Positions 1 through 8,253 of a stretch of DNA of 28,698 nt are shown piece by piece; position 1 is the first letter of the stretch, and each line of letters opens with the position of its first letter. The position numbers and the translations under genes were made by a program. The stretch is from a virus. The notes under the pieces are model-generated. The model did no database searches, was not told the DNA's origin, and worked only from the letters and a program-made list of their open reading frames with translations. The DNA lies in the IMG/VR virus record IMGVR_UViG_3300014499_000023, positions 1 through 28,698 of that record; one strand, written 5' to 3'.

Positions 1-1
1 G

Positions 2-478
2 ATCTATTGTTTGAATCCCTTGCAGCCGCTGGGGGCTACGTTCTTTAAGATTTTCCATGCGTGGCTGGTCTCTGCGCGTGGCCCCGGCGTGCTGCGTTCG
101 ATTTTCAATTCGTTTGACATCAGCCATTTCAACCCTCATGCCGCGCCACCCGTCACGGATGCCAAACATCTCATGGTCAGAAAGTCTCAAGCCAACGAAG
201 TACAGATTGTATTAGATGCGGTCGAGCAGCAAATGGGGCCGCTGGGTCAAGCGGTGTATACCCCCCAGCAAGTCGCCGGCTGGCTGCAAAGCCAAACCGG
301 AAAAAATTACCCCGTCATGCAAGTGCGCGGGTACCTCGAAAAAATACCGAACGCCCGCAAGGTGCGCGATCTGCGCTACGGGGATGGGCTCAAAGAGACC
401 ATCTGGTGCCATACCAACTTCGAGTATTGGGCAGCGGCAACCCCCGGCGAGATCCGCAAGGAGTTGCAGGGCTACTAA
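2..478 (+). CDS. C-terminal part of a phage primase/helicase-type protein (partial, 5' end outside window)
   Basis: The reading frame is open from the left edge to TAA at 476-478, so only the C-terminal ~159 residues are seen and the start lies outside the window. A stretch near the start of the fragment (S-I-F-N-S-F-D-I-S-H-F-N-P-H-A-A-P-P-V-T followed by DAK..M) resembles the end of the DUF5906/D5-like primase-helicase core of phage and plasmid replication proteins, where 'DfNP.apaPvTeAK' is a recurrent pattern. The last ~90 residues look like a small winged-helix-type tail (YTPQQVAGWLQSQ... and a basic KVRDLRYGDGLKE segment). By family, such proteins prime and unwind DNA at the phage fork. 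It is the only plus-strand gene and converges on the giant virion gene, sharing two bases of stop codon with it. The primase assignment rests on motif memory only. A TTG at position 11 could be read as a start, but the peptide before it is also in frame and plausible. Confidence 0.55.
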   Translation: MYCLNPLQPLGATFFKIFHAWLVSARGPGVLRSIFNSFDISHFNPHAAPPVTDAKHLMVRKSQANEVQIVLDAVEQQMGPLGQAVYTPQQVAGWLQSQTGKNYPVMQVRGYLEKIPNARKVRDLRYGDGLKETIWCHTNFEYWAAATPGEIRKELQGY

Positions 479-3400
479 AAATTCTCGCGGCGATTCAGTT
501 CGGGGTCGCGGTTGGGCGCGTTCTGCTGAATCTTTTGTTGCAGTTTATCGATGCCGCGAATGTCCTTGGGAAAAATAGCGTCAGTCGGATGCAGTCGGTT
601 GAAGTTATCGAGCCGTGCTTGGGCATTGGGTTTGCCTGTGACCAGCCCTTTCAAGATACTCTCGCGCACGGCCTTGACGGTGGCCTTGTACTCGAAGCTG
701 ACGCGGGCGTATTCGGCGGCATCGGCGACCTCGGCCGGACGGAAACCGGCAGCTTGAACTATGGCGTTATAGGTCGATGGCTTGGCCACCACTGACCCTA
801 ACGAATTGAGTTTACCCGTGGTCCCTAACTGCAATGCCTTGACGCCGTCTTGGTATTGCTTGAAGGGGACCAGCGATCCAATCGCCTTGCCGTACTCGCC
901 ATTCTGAACATGCTGCGTGGCTTCGGTGATGTGCTGTGCCAAGAAGCTCGTCATGGTACCCGACTCGTTGTAGATGAACTGCTTCCAGTTATCCCCGGTG
1001 TTACTCATGAGATCCGGCAAGTCTTTGAAGAACAGATCCGCAAGGCCCATGCGAGTCGATAGATCAATCCCGAGCGTACGTGGAATGATGCCGCCCGCGA
1101 TGTTGCGCGCCCAGGTTTGCGATGCACCTGCACCCTTGGCGGCTTCTTCCACAAACTTGTTTACAGCATTTTTCAGATCGTAGGCTTCGCCTTCTTTGTC
1201 GAACAGCTTGTGGTAGGCATAGATGGCCAAGCGCACCGGCTCCAACATGGCGCCCGCGTACACACCTGCGAACAGTGTGTTCCCCACCACCATGCCGGCG
1301 ACGGTCTTGGCCGCGACCCAGGTTTTATCCCCAAGTCCTTCCGGCGTGGCCGTCTTGGTTACGGCGCCCTTGATTAACTGCCCGCTGCCCATGATCGCCG
1401 ACTTCACATTGCTGTAGAGCAGATGGGCCATGCTTTGCCGGTAGGTCATGAACATCGTCACCGAGTTCGCCGACGGTACCCGGTTGATCTGCTTGAAATA
1501 CAGCGGCTTGTTTTCTTGACTGTAATCCGCATGCACTTCACGCACGAAGTCTGCGGTTTGGCGCACGTCGCCCTTGGATAATTCCAACCCCGCAAGTGCG
1601 GTGGAAATCCGATTGAACGCATCCGCCATGTTGGGCAGCAGTCGTGAGAACTCCATCACCTTGGAGACGGGCGCGGCATCGGAGTTGGCCATCGCCATCA
1701 TCTGATCGGAATACCCATGGTCGAGCACCCCCTGGTCCACCAACTTCTGGTACGGGGAGTTCTCGCCTTTAACGTATTGGCCCCAATGAGGATGGTTCTC
1801 CAGCACGGTCCGCACCGCTTCGTGGATGTCATGGGAATTGCCGCCGCGTTTGAATGCGTCGGCGAACCCCTGCCGCATCACGGGAGAGATCGTCGTCCAC
1901 ATGGCACGGTAGAACGCACCGCGGGCAGCAAGCTGCCCCCACCGCGCCCCCGCCAACGGAATGCCAGTGGTGAAATTCTGGGTGCTCCAGATCACCGCGT
2001 GGCTGGGGCTTGCGAGATACGACAAGAACACCAACTTAGCCAACCCCTGATTGAACGGGCTGCCTTCGCCGAAGTACGTTGCCTCATCGAGCATGTGTTC
2101 GCCCAGCACCCGCGCCGCCTCGCCGCGTCGGTAGGTGGTGGCCTGAGATATCCCCGGCCCACTTTCGCGAGCGGCCGAGTGTAGTGCGGCCAAGGCATTG
2201 GCCTGATCAAACAAGGTGCGCATCTGGGCAATGTGCCACGCGGAACTTTGCGCGTAGTCGGCAAAGTTCTTGCGCATCTCGTTAGCCTTGACGCCGGCCA
2301 CCGATTGCCGTGCCAATTGCGAACCCGCATAGGTTGAGCGGGCGGCTTGTGCTTCTTGGTAAGAGGAGTGCAGTGCCTTGATCAAAGCGCGGGTGCCGGC
2401 CGTATCCAGCGTGCCGTTCTGGGTGATCTTGCGCGTGGCATCGGCCATCAGGGCGCGCATGCCCGCGGTGGTGCCCGCTTGGCTGGCGACATCCTGCTTG
2501 ACCTTGACGTTGCCGGACTCCAAGCCAGTCGCTGCGAGGCGCTGCTGGTCCGCCTCGGCTTCCGTGCGGCTGCCATGGAACGCCGTGTAGTCGGCTTTAT
2601 AGGTGACGGTATGCTGGCCCCCGAGTAGCTGGTACTTGGCCGTGCTGTTGGGCGATAAGTTGTTCACCATGTGCTCAAAGGCTATGGCCTTGGTCGAACT
2701 CGGGAAGACTTTGTCGCCCGTTTTGGTGGCCTGCACCACATGCTCGCCCTCGCGGCCCAGATGCATGAACGGTCCCTGGATCTCGGTTTGACTGGCGAAA
2801 GTCTTTAAGGCATCGACCAGATCGGCGCTGTGCTTGCCCACGTCCACCAAGCCGCCGGGGCGAACCATGCGGGCAAGATCATCCGCGCCCTTGGCGCTGT
2901 AGAGCAGTCGCCGCTGCGCGTCATTTAAGATCGGGCCGCCTTCTTGGAATACTTGCAGCGCCGCATCGATGTTGGCCTTGCGGGTCTCTTTGGCGATGGT
3001 GCGGTTGGCATCGAAGGCATCGCTCAATACCTTCTTGGCATCCCAGGTGGGCGTGCCGTCTTTGTTAGTCTTGTCACTGACGGGTAGATCATTGAATCGC
3101 TTCACGAACTCGGCATGGCGGTTGGCCGCGTCATAACCTTTTTGGGCATCCGCACTATGCTCCGCGAAGGCTTTGCGCGGGTCCAACTTCCACATCGTGG
3201 CATCGAGCCCGAGTTGTCCCATCCGCGTGCTGACATCTTCCGGCAGCCGGTTCCAATGCTCTGCCACCGGGCGGGTGATGTCGTGAAACCCGCGCATGAT
3301 CTTGGTCTTGCTGTGATCCACATCTTCGAAGCGGTTCATGGGATTGGACTGGTCTTTCACCGAGCCAAAGTCCGGGCGGTAATCACGGACGATCTGGTCC

Positions 3401-6400
3401 ACGGCTTTGAGTCGTGCCACCACTTTGCGGACGCCATCGACTGCGTTTGAAGCCGCGTCGCGGGCGCCGGTTTTGGTGAAGGCGCGGGCGAAGGTGGCGA
3501 CGGTTTTAGAGATCGGAGATTGCTCATCGGGCGGGCCGCGGCTCAAGTGTTCGCCCGTCACCTTCGCAATCTTCGGGTTCCATTGCAGTGGCTCATGGAG
3601 CTTGGCAAGTCCCGGCGCGGCGTGAACGGCCTCGGCCATACTGGCGCCGTGGTCGATCAGATCTCGTACACTGCCCGCCGCCAACTTATCTTCTGCCCGC
3701 CCCTGCATAAACCGTGGCGCATTCTGTGGGACATTCTGCGGCGTATCCAGGCCATGATTGTTGGCACGCTGCGCCTGCATGGTCATCTCACCCAAGCCCG
3801 CAATATGATTCAGCAGCTTCGGATCTTTGATCCCAAAGAACTCACCGATGCGACCGAAGATCCGACTGAGCAACGTATGATTGGTGCGGGCCATGGGGAT
3901 CTGGGGGACATGCGCAACGCCGGCTTCCCGCGCACCGAAGTCTTGGCTCCAGGCTCGATCTTCATCCGGTTGTACCCACTTCTCCGACTCCGCGACTAAC
4001 TGCGCGAAGTCGGGGTTGGTGTACAACTCCGAGATCATTTCGTGGGTGTCATGCAAACCGTACCAATGATTAATCCCGCCGGCATTAGGATCACGCGAAT
4101 CCGCCGCATGTTCCGCGCCGAAACGTGCATCAAAGCGCGCCTTTAATACTCGCCGCGCCCGCTCCAACGACAAGGCCAATGGCCCCGTCGGGTGGTCCGT
4201 GATTTCATGTGACGTGGCCGCATGAAACATCTCATGCACCAGGGTGCGCAATTGCCGTACGTCATGTCCCGTAGAGCGTACTTGAATAGTCCGCTCATCA
4301 GGACTGTAGGCGCCATAGACTGACTTGTCGTATAGCTCGCCCGAACCTAAATCCCCGACTTGGCTGACCAGATGCACGGGCACATCGGGCATGTTGCGGC
4401 GCAGGGATTCCAAGATAGCGCGCAGTTCGGGATCATGCGCATGCGCCAGCATGTGGTCTAGGATGGCGTGGCTGGATGCGCCTTGACCGCTATCCACCTT
4501 ACCCAACATGCGCGTGAGGTTGACCTTGCTCGCAAGTTTAGTCCACTGCTGGTGCATCTTGTTGCCGAACACTTTCTGCTTGATGTTCTCCAGCATGCTG
4601 TGCGCGGTATTGAGTAAGGTCTTGTTGCCCTGTGCAAACCCCGTGTCCCCACCGCCCATCACTTCCTTGGCGCTCAACACCGACTTCTCGGGCTCGACCG
4701 TATCGCTCATGCGCGGCGTGCCCTTGTCCACGGGGTTCTGGGCCTCGCGTTGCGCGTCGGCAAACTCCATGACTTGATCGCGTTTCTCGGGGGTGTACTC
4801 CGGGAACGCGTCATGCAGATGCTGCTCCAATGACAGCCGCGCCGACTCGGCCGGCAAGCCATGCTCGGCGTCGGTATACGCATTCAGCAAGGTCGCGGAC
4901 TTGCTGTCACGTTCGGCATTGGGCAGGACGGGCGCCTCCTTCTTGCCACGCGGCACTACTTCGCCCTCGACCGGGTTCAATACCAACTGAATCAACTTCT
5001 CATCGGCAGCCTTTTTCGCCGCGGCCTTCTCGGCTTTCGCCGCCGCCTTGGCTTTCAGGGCTTCCGCTTTGGCTGCCTTGATTTGATGTTCATCGAGCGG
5101 CACTCCATCGGCGCCGACCGCCGGGGCTTTGATGCGCCCCTCCTTGGCCTTGGCCTTGCTGATAGCCAACTTGAACGGCGCATCCCCTGACGGTGACATC
5201 AGCGAGACTTCATCTCCTGGCTTGGCTTCATCCAAGATCATTCGTGCCACGCGATGCATCTCATCAGTGACCACGGAGATTTCCGGATGGCCAATCCCCT
5301 GCCCCCGCTTGGTCGCCACCGAGTCCTTGGTGCCCATACCCCTGGTGGTATTGCCAGTCGCTGATGCGAAGCCGCCGACGACGCGACTCGCTTTGGCCGC
5401 TCGTTCGAGATCCGACATGCTGGCTTTACCCACCAGACGTTTGGGTGCTTCGGCCAGCACCATCGCAAAATTCAACATGTTCTCGCGGCGCGTCGGCAAG
5501 TCATCGATGTTCTTGCGGTCGGTGACGGGGCGCAGCGGGTCGGTGCCATTGGCCTCTAGGGCTTCGTGAGTCTCCAGGGCTTGGCGCAGTTGCTCAATAT
5601 AAGTCTTGGGCTTCTCGGCCTTGAGCACTTTGGGCGCGGGTGGCTCAGTTCCCGCGGGAACTGAGTCTCGCGGCGGCCCCTCATTTTCGTCCCGCCGTTT
5701 TGCTTCGGCATCTTCTCGCGCCTTTCGGCTTCTAATATCCGCAGACTCTTTGTTGTTTCTACCAACATTGCCGTACTTGCGGTCGATGGCATGCCCAGCA
5801 GATTTTTTTAAGGCTGGTGCTGCATCAGTGTCCTCGTCACGACCATCGGGAAACATGGCTTTGAGACTTGGCATCTCGGCGCCAATAACATCCCGCAGTC
5901 GCTGATGTGCTGTCTTAACTTCATCTTCGTCGGTCAACTCGCCGCTGGTTATTTTTTCGACGGCAGCATGTTCTGCGTCCATGTTACCCATGGTTTGTAA
6001 ATCTGCTGGCGAGGTCCGATCATGCTCATTGCTGGGCTCGACTTTCGGCGATTCGACTTTAGGGGCAGATCCTTCAGTCTTTGCGGGAAGTTTTTTGCTG
6101 GGCTTCACCGTGATTTTGGGTGCCGGCTTCGCGGGCTCGGCGGGTGCGGACTCGACGGCAGGAGGCGGGCTCTTAGGCTCCGTGGGTGTAGCGGGCTTAG
6201 GGGTCTCCGCCGCGGCCGGCTCCACAGTTTTCTCAGCGCGTCGGGCGGCAGCCGCTTGGCCCTTGCCGCTGTCGTTCGGGGTATAGGGCAGTGGCTTCTT
6301 GGTTTCAGTGGCCGCAGGCTTAATGACTTCCGGCGCCGCCGTGTCGGGTGCAGACACCTTGACCCTGGCCGTCGGGATATCCATGGTCTTGGCCGTAGGC

Positions 6401-8253
6401 TCACCGTCTTGGTCGAGCAGGCGGACTCGGGTCAACCCATCAGCCGCGCCGGGCTCCACATGCACTGGGATCTGCTTGCCATTATCTGTGGTGACAAGTC
6501 CTTCCTGAGTCGGCGTATTGCGCTCGGTCGAGATATCATCCACCCGCTGCTGCACTGCCGCTTCTGGCGTGGTGACCACCGGGGTCTTACCCTCATCGGC
6601 GACACTCTGCACCGCGGCCGGCACGTCCGCGGGGGCCACCATCTTCTCGACCGCGACGTTGCCCGCCGGGTCTTTGCCCTGCACCACCGCGGTCTTCTCG
6701 GGCGACTTGCCGCTGCCCGCGCCGGTCACGCTGCCGATCACAGCCTGGGGGTCTTCGCCCGCCTTGAGCCGCGCTTGGGCGGCCTCTGCGCCCTTCTTGG
6801 TCCGCAGCACCAGGGTGCCTTGGGGCAGATCAATCGTGCGCCCCTGGAGCGTTGCCTGCCCCAGCTTGCCTTTGACCGACGCCGCGTTGGCGTCCGGGGA
6901 ACCCGCCATGTGGGCGATGGACCCTTGCGGGATCAACACTCCCGTGCGTGGTGTGGCGTTGTCGTACAGATCGCGGAACTGAGCGGACAACTGGCGAGCG
7001 GATTCGGCGCTCGGATGATCGGGGACCACGGGTGCAATCGCGGGCGTGGTGGGCGCCACGGGCGCAGCCCCCGGCAATGCCCCGGTGGATACCGCACTGG
7101 TGGGTCCCGCGGGCGTTAAGGGCGGCGCCCCTGAACCCGTAGGCGCCACGGCATTATCGAGAGCAGGCTTGGCGCCCGCTTCCCCCCCACCAGGAGGCGG
7201 CGGGGCGGGTCCCGTCCCCGGCTGCATCGCGGACAAGTCCGCCTCGTCACTGGAGGGCGCGGCGGGCGCGGCGGGCGCGGCCGTCGGCACCTTGGTGGGA
7301 TCAGCCTTCGGGATATCCTTGTGCTGGCGCAATCCAAAGCCGATGCCAATCAACAACGCCGAAATCAAACTGCGCGGATCGAGCGGATCGATCTGATTGG
7401 CGGCTTGTTGAAAACCATTGAAGTGATAGATCGCTTTGGCGGCGGCCTGTTGGCCCGCGGTAATCACCGTGTTGCCCAGCATCGAGATACCGATGCGTTT
7501 CCAGATGGCTGGATTCTTCATGGGCAGCGCCGCACCACCCGCCAGCGCCGCGACCGCGACGGTCGCCAGCATGGCGCCGGTCTTGACATCCTGGCCTGCC
7601 TTCGCAGCATCAATCGCCGCCGTGGTCCCCGCGCCCGCGGCTAATGCCCCAAACCCAACCGGTCCTGCAAACAACGCCGGGACAATCGCGGCGGCATCGC
7701 CCAACACTTGCGCGCCGATACCGCTTTTCTCGGGGTCGCCGACTTTGAAATAATCGACTATCTTGTTGGCGTAGTTATCGATGGCCCCGAACACCGCGTT
7801 TTGGGCGCCGTATTCTTGCTTGCCGGAAAATGCTGAGTGTAATTGATCGGCTTTGACCGCGAGCCCGCCTCCTCCCACGAACGCAATACCACGGGCGAGT
7901 TCGGCCGCGCCGCGCATGACGCCGTTGCCGATCTCGCTGAATCCTTGGCCGAACACGCCGGGCTTGGCTGCTGCGAGCTTTGGTTGCGGAGCGGCCGGAA
8001 TGTCGGTCTCGCTGGGTAAGTTCGGGCTCTGGGCGTCGGCCGCCGCCATGGTAGGATCGGGTGAACTTGGAATGTCTGCACGAGCCTGAACTGTATGCGG
8101 AGCGGGTTCGCGAATCGGCGGCATCGGCAGTGACGGCACAGGCGCATTACCGCCGATGGCATTGAAATCTGCTTTCGCTGCCGCCATGCCCTGCTGTAAT
8201 TCAGACTGTCCGCCGCTACCGACATCAATCCCGTACTTCATCGTGGAAGACAT
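475..8253 (-). CDS. Giant polyvalent internal-virion/ejected protein with HExxH metallopeptidase motif (2592 aa)
   Basis: This is a single uninterrupted frame and the largest gene of the window. Residues ~1-110 are Pro/Ala-rich. Residues ~185-315 hold several hydrophobic, Ala/Gly-rich segments that could insert in membranes. Residues ~330-430 and ~690-900 are Pro/Ala/Lys-rich linkers. Residues 1340-1344 read HEMFH, an HExxH zinc-peptidase signature (nt 4222-4236), with a further Glu/His-rich stretch (THEMISELY) about 70 residues later that could supply a third ligand. Around residue 1826 a GPFMHLGREGEHVV segment resembles the G-Y-x-P-L-x-R-x-G-D-Y-x-V box of large polyvalent phage proteins. 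The C-terminus (GFRPAEVADAAEYARVS) resembles LPD-type domains. Two more hydrophobic stretches lie near ~2070-2120 and ~2345-2385. By analogy with T7 gp16 or the N4 virion RNA polymerase, a protein of this size at the end of the virion operon is probably packaged and ejected with DNA. No lytic transglycosylase or polymerase motif was recognised. The start directly follows the previous stop (TAA-ATG) with no clear Shine-Dalgarno, suggesting coupling. Confidence 0.75.
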   Translation of the reverse strand: MSSTMKYGIDVGSGGQSELQQGMAAAKADFNAIGGNAPVPSLPMPPIREPAPHTVQARADIPSSPDPTMAAADAQSPNLPSETDIPAAPQPKLAAAKPGVFGQGFSEIGNGVMRGAAELARGIAFVGGGGLAVKADQLHSAFSGKQEYGAQNAVFGAIDNYANKIVDYFKVGDPEKSGIGAQVLGDAAAIVPALFAGPVGFGALAAGAGTTAAIDAAKAGQDVKTGAMLATVAVAALAGGAALPMKNPAIWKRIGISMLGNTVITAGQQAAAKAIYHFNGFQQAANQIDPLDPRSLISALLIGIGFGLRQHKDIPKADPTKVPTAAPAAPAAPSSDEADLSAMQPGTGPAPPPPGGGEAGAKPALDNAVAPTGSGAPPLTPAGPTSAVSTGALPGAAPVAPTTPAIAPVVPDHPSAESARQLSAQFRDLYDNATPRTGVLIPQGSIAHMAGSPDANAASVKGKLGQATLQGRTIDLPQGTLVLRTKKGAEAAQARLKAGEDPQAVIGSVTGAGSGKSPEKTAVVQGKDPAGNVAVEKMVAPADVPAAVQSVADEGKTPVVTTPEAAVQQRVDDISTERNTPTQEGLVTTDNGKQIPVHVEPGAADGLTRVRLLDQDGEPTAKTMDIPTARVKVSAPDTAAPEVIKPAATETKKPLPYTPNDSGKGQAAAARRAEKTVEPAAAETPKPATPTEPKSPPPAVESAPAEPAKPAPKITVKPSKKLPAKTEGSAPKVESPKVEPSNEHDRTSPADLQTMGNMDAEHAAVEKITSGELTDEDEVKTAHQRLRDVIGAEMPSLKAMFPDGRDEDTDAAPALKKSAGHAIDRKYGNVGRNNKESADIRSRKAREDAEAKRRDENEGPPRDSVPAGTEPPAPKVLKAEKPKTYIEQLRQALETHEALEANGTDPLRPVTDRKNIDDLPTRRENMLNFAMVLAEAPKRLVGKASMSDLERAAKASRVVGGFASATGNTTRGMGTKDSVATKRGQGIGHPEISVVTDEMHRVARMILDEAKPGDEVSLMSPSGDAPFKLAISKAKAKEGRIKAPAVGADGVPLDEHQIKAAKAEALKAKAAAKAEKAAAKKAADEKLIQLVLNPVEGEVVPRGKKEAPVLPNAERDSKSATLLNAYTDAEHGLPAESARLSLEQHLHDAFPEYTPEKRDQVMEFADAQREAQNPVDKGTPRMSDTVEPEKSVLSAKEVMGGGDTGFAQGNKTLLNTAHSMLENIKQKVFGNKMHQQWTKLASKVNLTRMLGKVDSGQGASSHAILDHMLAHAHDPELRAILESLRRNMPDVPVHLVSQVGDLGSGELYDKSVYGAYSPDERTIQVRSTGHDVRQLRTLVHEMFHAATSHEITDHPTGPLALSLERARRVLKARFDARFGAEHAADSRDPNAGGINHWYGLHDTHEMISELYTNPDFAQLVAESEKWVQPDEDRAWSQDFGAREAGVAHVPQIPMARTNHTLLSRIFGRIGEFFGIKDPKLLNHIAGLGEMTMQAQRANNHGLDTPQNVPQNAPRFMQGRAEDKLAAGSVRDLIDHGASMAEAVHAAPGLAKLHEPLQWNPKIAKVTGEHLSRGPPDEQSPISKTVATFARAFTKTGARDAASNAVDGVRKVVARLKAVDQIVRDYRPDFGSVKDQSNPMNRFEDVDHSKTKIMRGFHDITRPVAEHWNRLPEDVSTRMGQLGLDATMWKLDPRKAFAEHSADAQKGYDAANRHAEFVKRFNDLPVSDKTNKDGTPTWDAKKVLSDAFDANRTIAKETRKANIDAALQVFQEGGPILNDAQRRLLYSAKGADDLARMVRPGGLVDVGKHSADLVDALKTFASQTEIQGPFMHLGREGEHVVQATKTGDKVFPSSTKAIAFEHMVNNLSPNSTAKYQLLGGQHTVTYKADYTAFHGSRTEAEADQQRLAATGLESGNVKVKQDVASQAGTTAGMRALMADATRKITQNGTLDTAGTRALIKALHSSYQEAQAARSTYAGSQLARQSVAGVKANEMRKNFADYAQSSAWHIAQMRTLFDQANALAALHSAARESGPGISQATTYRRGEAARVLGEHMLDEATYFGEGSPFNQGLAKLVFLSYLASPSHAVIWSTQNFTTGIPLAGARWGQLAARGAFYRAMWTTISPVMRQGFADAFKRGGNSHDIHEAVRTVLENHPHWGQYVKGENSPYQKLVDQGVLDHGYSDQMMAMANSDAAPVSKVMEFSRLLPNMADAFNRISTALAGLELSKGDVRQTADFVREVHADYSQENKPLYFKQINRVPSANSVTMFMTYRQSMAHLLYSNVKSAIMGSGQLIKGAVTKTATPEGLGDKTWVAAKTVAGMVVGNTLFAGVYAGAMLEPVRLAIYAYHKLFDKEGEAYDLKNAVNKFVEEAAKGAGASQTWARNIAGGIIPRTLGIDLSTRMGLADLFFKDLPDLMSNTGDNWKQFIYNESGTMTSFLAQHITEATQHVQNGEYGKAIGSLVPFKQYQDGVKALQLGTTGKLNSLGSVVAKPSTYNAIVQAAGFRPAEVADAAEYARVSFEYKATVKAVRESILKGLVTGKPNAQARLDNFNRLHPTDAIFPKDIRGIDKLQQKIQQNAPNRDPELNRRENF
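4222..4236 (-). other. HExxH zinc-metallopeptidase motif within the giant virion protein
   Basis: Codons for H1340-E-M-F-H1344 sit in the context RTLVHEMFHAATSHE. Preceding residues (ERTIQVRSTG...RQLRTLVHEM) have the strand-then-helix character usual before HExxH helices of small phage and toxin peptidases. H1340 and H1344 would bind zinc and E1341 would activate water. The third ligand is not certain; E or H in the downstream WYGLHDTHEMISELY segment is the best candidate. The motif is short and can occur by chance, but its surroundings support it. Confidence 0.6.
5644..5665. repeat. Palindrome copy 1 (22-bp perfect palindrome) in the giant virion gene
   Basis: The core AGTTCCCGCGGGAACT is extended by three symmetric bases on each side (CTC...GAG). 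On the coding strand it encodes V865-P-A-G-T869 within the Pro-rich linker. Confidence 0.9.

Noticed and set aside
6022-7119. Long plus-strand frame (365 codons) opposite the giant gene
   Set aside because: It is antisense to the Pro/Ala/Lys-rich linker, is extremely Arg/Gly/Leu-rich, lacks a good ribosome binding site and matches no domain; GC-rich coding strands commonly give such open shadow frames.
475-8253. N4-type virion RNA polymerase as identity of the giant protein
   Set aside because: The size fits, but no polymerase motifs (conserved Lys/Arg-Tyr helix or metal-binding Asp motifs in order) were recognised, whereas an HExxH and polyvalent-protein boxes are present.
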